Below, in pieces: positions 39,911 to 42,329 of a stretch of 42,329 nt of DNA. Position numbers and translations under genes: made by a program. The notes under the pieces were generated by a model. It worked only from the letters and a program-made list of their open reading frames with translations. It had not been told where the DNA came from and ran no database searches. Each line of letters opens with the position of its first letter. The first letter of the stretch is position 1. The stretch is from a virus. The stretch is taken from the IMG/VR virus record IMGVR_UViG_3300031952_000039, positions 1 to 42,329 of that record; one strand, given 5' to 3'.

Positions 39911-40475
39911 GGGCACAGATGAGATTTATCAAGGTTACGAATTGTTCTTGTGGCAGCAGGCGTTTGGCGAAATTGCATTGTCTACAACAGGCTACTATAT
40001 TGTTTGAAACGTAGCCACGCTCGGAATCAATCCTGTCTATTCCGTTGTAGACATAAGGTCGCCCGTTACTTCCAGACTTTTTTGAAGTTTGCGCAGGCGG
40101 CTCTCCGCAGTAGCGGCAAGGTTGCTGTGTGATTTTGTGAAAATCTGCAACTGTTACATTCCAACCGAGGTTGCGCGCAGCCTTGGAACTGCGGTAAGCC
40201 GCCCATGTGGCTGCAAATCCGGCTCCGTAGACATGTTCCCGGCTGCACTTTTTCGCGCAACCACAGCTTTTGGTGTGACCTGACTTGAGCTTGCTCGCAC
40301 GGACTTCTGTTTCGGCACCGCACGCGCATCGGCAGAGATACACTCTCTTTCGGTGCCTGTCTGACTCAATCAGACGCATTACGGTCAGTTTGCCAAACTG
40401 CGCGCCTGCGCTGATTGTGCCCACGTTATTGTGTGACCCAATCTTTATTTTCAAAAAATAAGTTTGCTGTTGCAT
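39897..40475 (-). CDS. HNH endonuclease 2
   Basis: 192 residues from ATG 40475 (an in-frame upstream ATG at 40535 is possible). Same layout as HNH 1: 'GAQFGKLTVMRLIES', CRCACGAETEVRASKLKSG, SCGC, then CRYCG and 'NGIDRIDSERGYVSNNIVACCRQCNFAK'. These two probably arose by duplication. Their insertion lies beside the GT9-like gene, whose usual start seems missing. Confidence 0.8.
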   Translation of the reverse strand: MQQQTYFLKIKIGSHNNVGTISAGAQFGKLTVMRLIESDRHRKRVYLCRCACGAETEVRASKLKSGHTKSCGCAKKCSREHVYGAGFAATWAAYRSSKAARNLGWNVTVADFHKITQQPCRYCGEPPAQTSKKSGSNGRPYVYNGIDRIDSERGYVSNNIVACCRQCNFAKRLLPQEQFVTLINLICAHAIH

Positions 40476-40711
40476 CGAGTCAAGTTCTAAAAAGACATTG
40501 TGGCAGCCCAAAACAAACTGTCGCTGGAAAGGCACATATAAATCTCATATCTTTTCGTGAGGCTATCACGATTGCATTCCGCAAAAGCGCTGGCGGCGCG
40601 ACCGTCACTTTTGAATCAAACCGTCCTTATCTCATCGCCAATGCGCAGCTGGAGCGCATCTTGAAGGACACCAATGTCACCAACCGGGTGCATCGTATCA
40701 GTCGGGCGGAG

Positions 40712-41713
40712 ATGCGCATCGAGAGTTTCAACGTCTGGGCACTGCCCGGCGCTGCCAGCCCGGCAGGCGGCCGACCCTCCCGGCGTCCGCGCGTTCTGCT
40801 GTTCAACGGCAGCGGTGGATACGGCGACCAGATTCTCACATGGCCGGTGGCCAAAATCCTCAACGACCGCTACGGTTGTGATGTTCACGTCATGACTGAC
40901 CCCGGCAACAACGTCTGCTGGTGGAATCTGGACTTCGTCAAGTCGGTGCAAATGGTGCCCATGCTCTGGGAGCAGGCCAAGATGTACGACTACTTCCTGC
41001 CCTACGAGGCGGTGGTCAACATGGACGAGCATCAGGACCAGCTGCATCCGGTCGACATGATGCTGACCAAGATGGGCATCAACCCGGACCTCATTCCACC
41101 CGAGGAAAAGGTGGTGCGCCCCCAGTTCACGCAAGGCGAACTTGGCTCGCTGGTCAGCATGCTCAAACTTGGCAAGAAACTGGGCATGTACCAGCTTTCC
41201 GCGGCCAATCCAGTGCGCTGTCTGCCGGTCAATGACAGTATCTTCATGATGCTCAAGCTGGCCGAAGCCACCCCGGAGACGCACTGGCTGGCGCTCTACG
41301 ATGAGTTTGTCCCCAAGGAGTACAAGGAGTCGTTGGAGGCGGCGGTGCTGGAGCGGCACCTTGAAAACGTGCAGGCGTTCTGCGCGCCCAATCTGCGCGA
41401 GCTGTGGGCCTTGACGGAGCACGTCAGCGTGGTGGTGGCTCCTGACTCGATGATGGCGCACATCGCAGGCGTGTTTGGCACGCCCTGCGTCGGGCTGTGG
41501 GGACCGATGGAGCCGAAGAAACGGGTGGGTTACTACAAGAACCACCATGCCCTGTTTCACAAGGAATTTTGTCCCCACGCGCCTTGCTTCGCCTACTCGA
41601 ACGTCTTTCCGCGCTACTGCCCGCCGCGCCCGGACGCCCGCAAGTCCTGCGATGTGCTGGCAGGCATTTCGCCCAACGAAGTCGTGGCAGCCGTCAAACA
41701 AATTCAGCGCTGA
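40712..41713 (+). CDS. GT9-like glycosyltransferase, N-terminus uncertain
   Basis: 333 residues from ATG 40712; the frame is open back to 40415. GT9 (heptosyltransferase-like) end: 'VVVAPDSMMAHIAGVFGTPCVGLWGPMEPKKRVGYYKNHHALF' (in parts), and an N-domain 'PRVLLFNGSGGYGDQILTWPVAKIL'. Protein-like sequence already begins near 40565 ('TIAFRKSAGG', 'ESNRPYLIANAQLERILKD'), but no ATG/GTG lies there; ATC is at that place. So the real start may be a rare codon, or was lost when the HNH genes inserted. Could modify surface glycans. Confidence 0.7.
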   Translation: MRIESFNVWALPGAASPAGGRPSRRPRVLLFNGSGGYGDQILTWPVAKILNDRYGCDVHVMTDPGNNVCWWNLDFVKSVQMVPMLWEQAKMYDYFLPYEAVVNMDEHQDQLHPVDMMLTKMGINPDLIPPEEKVVRPQFTQGELGSLVSMLKLGKKLGMYQLSAANPVRCLPVNDSIFMMLKLAEATPETHWLALYDEFVPKEYKESLEAAVLERHLENVQAFCAPNLRELWALTEHVSVVVAPDSMMAHIAGVFGTPCVGLWGPMEPKKRVGYYKNHHALFHKEFCPHAPCFAYSNVFPRYCPPRPDARKSCDVLAGISPNEVVAAVKQIQR

Positions 41714-41742
41714 ATCTCCTTCACTTGAACTCCAAATAACGA
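41708..41742 (+). repeat. 35-bp inverted repeat, left arm
   Basis: Perfect reverse complement of 41867-41901. It starts in the last codons of the GT9 gene and contains the palindrome GCGCTGAAT... at its edge. The ATG of the 48-residue ORF begins on its last base. Confidence 0.9.
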
Positions 41743-41888
41743 TGAAAATAAGGCTACCCATTCAACCTGTTTCTTTTTGGAACTGGTTTACTGGCAAATT
41801 ACCTCTGCTGAAAACACCGTGGAAGCGTGGCATTTACGTGACTCTTGAAGCTGGCCCTCCGCTGCGTCGTTATTTGGAGTTCAAGTGA
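41742..41888 (+). CDS. 48-residue ORF within inverted repeats
   Basis: 48 residues, MKIRLPIQPVSFWNWF to LEFK, ATG 41742 and TGA 41886-41888, both in or beside the repeat arms. Basic and aromatic. Real expression is uncertain; it could be a by-product of the element. Confidence 0.35.
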   Translation: MKIRLPIQPVSFWNWFTGKLPLLKTPWKRGIYVTLEAGPPLRRYLEFK

Positions 41889-41901
41889 AGGAGATTCAGC
41901 G
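41867..41901 (-). repeat. 35-bp inverted repeat, right arm
   Basis: Inverted partner of 41708-41742; the 124-bp spacer between arms is 41743-41866. No second pair exists in this window. Confidence 0.9.
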
Positions 41902-41943
41902 TTGACGCTTCAGTGGCCGACGTATACACTGCCCTCCAAAAAT

Positions 41944-42258
41944 ATGAACACACGAAAATTCCTGAAATTATCAGCGCTCGCTGTGCTCGGCGGAGCCATA
42001 AATCCAATTGGCAGCGCACCGGCAATTTACGCTGCCAGTCCAAAGCGCCTGTTTCTGGTGGCCGCGTACAAGGAGGCCGAACAGGAGTGGGAGTTGAAGC
42101 TGTCCACTGGCTTCCAGCTCGTGACGAAAGGCTGCCTGCTGTGTGAACTGAAAAGCGGCCGTCGCCAGTGGTATCGCTGTGACGGGTTCGAGACTGAAGT
42201 TCAAATCCTTGTCATTGAGGTGGCTGAAAAAGACCTGCCTTGGGCAAAAGAAATTTAG
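41944..42258 (+). CDS. Exported small protein
   Basis: 104 residues; ATG 41944 chosen as an upstream extension lies in the repeat. N-terminal signal-peptide shape: MNTRKFLK, then hydrophobic LSALAVLGGAINPIGSAPAIYA and an A-x-A-like end before SPKRL. The mature part has two Cys near each other (KGCLLCELKSGRRQWYRC) and strands. Not recognised. It may act in the host envelope. Confidence 0.55.
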   Translation: MNTRKFLKLSALAVLGGAINPIGSAPAIYAASPKRLFLVAAYKEAEQEWELKLSTGFQLVTKGCLLCELKSGRRQWYRCDGFETEVQILVIEVAEKDLPWAKEI

Positions 42259-42294
42259 CGCGGACACTGCCACAAGTAGCATGGCAAGTGACGT

Positions 42295-42329
42295 ATGAAT
42301 AAACCCAAGATTCAACCGCCCAGCCCGTT
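42295..42329 (+). CDS. Start of a further gene (partial)
   Basis: ATG AAT AAA CCC AAG starts at 42295, 36 nt after the previous stop, and stays open to the window edge (MNKPKIQPPSP). Too short to judge; could equally be non-coding. Confidence 0.3.
   Translation, partial: MNKPKIQPPSP

Noticed and set aside
1-42329. tRNA genes, rRNA genes, CRISPR arrays or integrase/attachment sites
   Set aside because: I saw no tRNA cloverleaf, no array of short direct repeats and no integrase gene. A tRNAscan search would be needed to exclude tRNAs fully.

Overview
This window looks like part of a large, GC-rich, contractile-tailed (T4-like myovirus) phage genome. The evidence is a set of recognisable T4-type virion genes: portal (gp20-like), tail sheath (gp18-like), tail tube (gp19-like), a tube-related baseplate/initiator protein (gp54/gp48-like), a gp25-like baseplate wedge protein, and hub and spike proteins (gp27- and gp5-like, with a gp26-like protein). 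Replication and recombination genes lie among them: a gp46/gp47-type nuclease pair, a 5'-3' exonuclease of the RNase H/FEN type, and a DnaG-type primase. Structural and replication genes are mixed, transcription switches strand often, and many genes are accessory, so the full genome is probably well above the size of this window. I cannot name the host. Canonical Shine-Dalgarno sequences are scarce in front of the genes, which may be a clue to it.

Layout. 1-293 (-): start of the gp46-like SMC nuclease subunit. 321-3243 (+): a PDZ-domain protein, a SWIM zinc-finger protein with a long disordered acidic tail, and a small beta-rich protein. 3240-4851 (-): gp27-like hub and a small partner. 4999-13468 (+): neck/tail genes, sheath, tube, then small Zn-ribbon, disordered and beta-rich proteins. 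13465-16326 (-): FEN-type exonuclease, small protein, gp26-like protein, gp5-like spike. 16474-18500 (+): tube-initiator-like protein and a large virion protein. 18497-c.22850 (+): a translationally overlapped glycosyltransferase/methyltransferase cassette, less GC-rich by eye, ending in a truncated methyltransferase. 23312-28838 (+): primase, a tandem-domain GroES-like co-chaperonin, and a 1263-residue fibre/adhesin. 28903-30610 (-): a small monocistronic virion-like protein with its own terminator, then the gp47-like nuclease. 30719-31718 (+): small proteins. 31701-31958 (-): ribbon-helix-helix regulator, divergent from portal (32073), gp25-like, HU/IHF-like and collagen-like fibre genes. 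36451-40475 (-): fibre and Ig-like proteins, small proteins and two tandem HNH endonucleases. 40.6-42.3 kb (+): a GT9-like glycosyltransferase, a tiny ORF flanked by 35-bp inverted repeats, and an exported protein.

Three layers of non-coding structure stand out. (1) GTAGTTA sits 4-8 nt (sometimes 14-24 nt) upstream of the start codons of virion genes but not of replication genes; it is a candidate late-promoter core, possibly giving leaderless or very short-leader mRNAs. (2) A roughly 100-bp repeat occurs three times, each time between divergent genes. It carries a hairpin and a conserved short ORF that in two copies ends in an ATGA overlap with the next gene. (3) A dyad word TGTNNACA (mostly TGTAGACA/TGTCTACA/TGTATACA) recurs at least 26 times on both strands, mostly inside genes, far more than base composition predicts. 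These three signals, with the tandem co-chaperonin, the phage PDZ protein and the GT-FkbM-methyltransferase fusion, are the most interesting contents.
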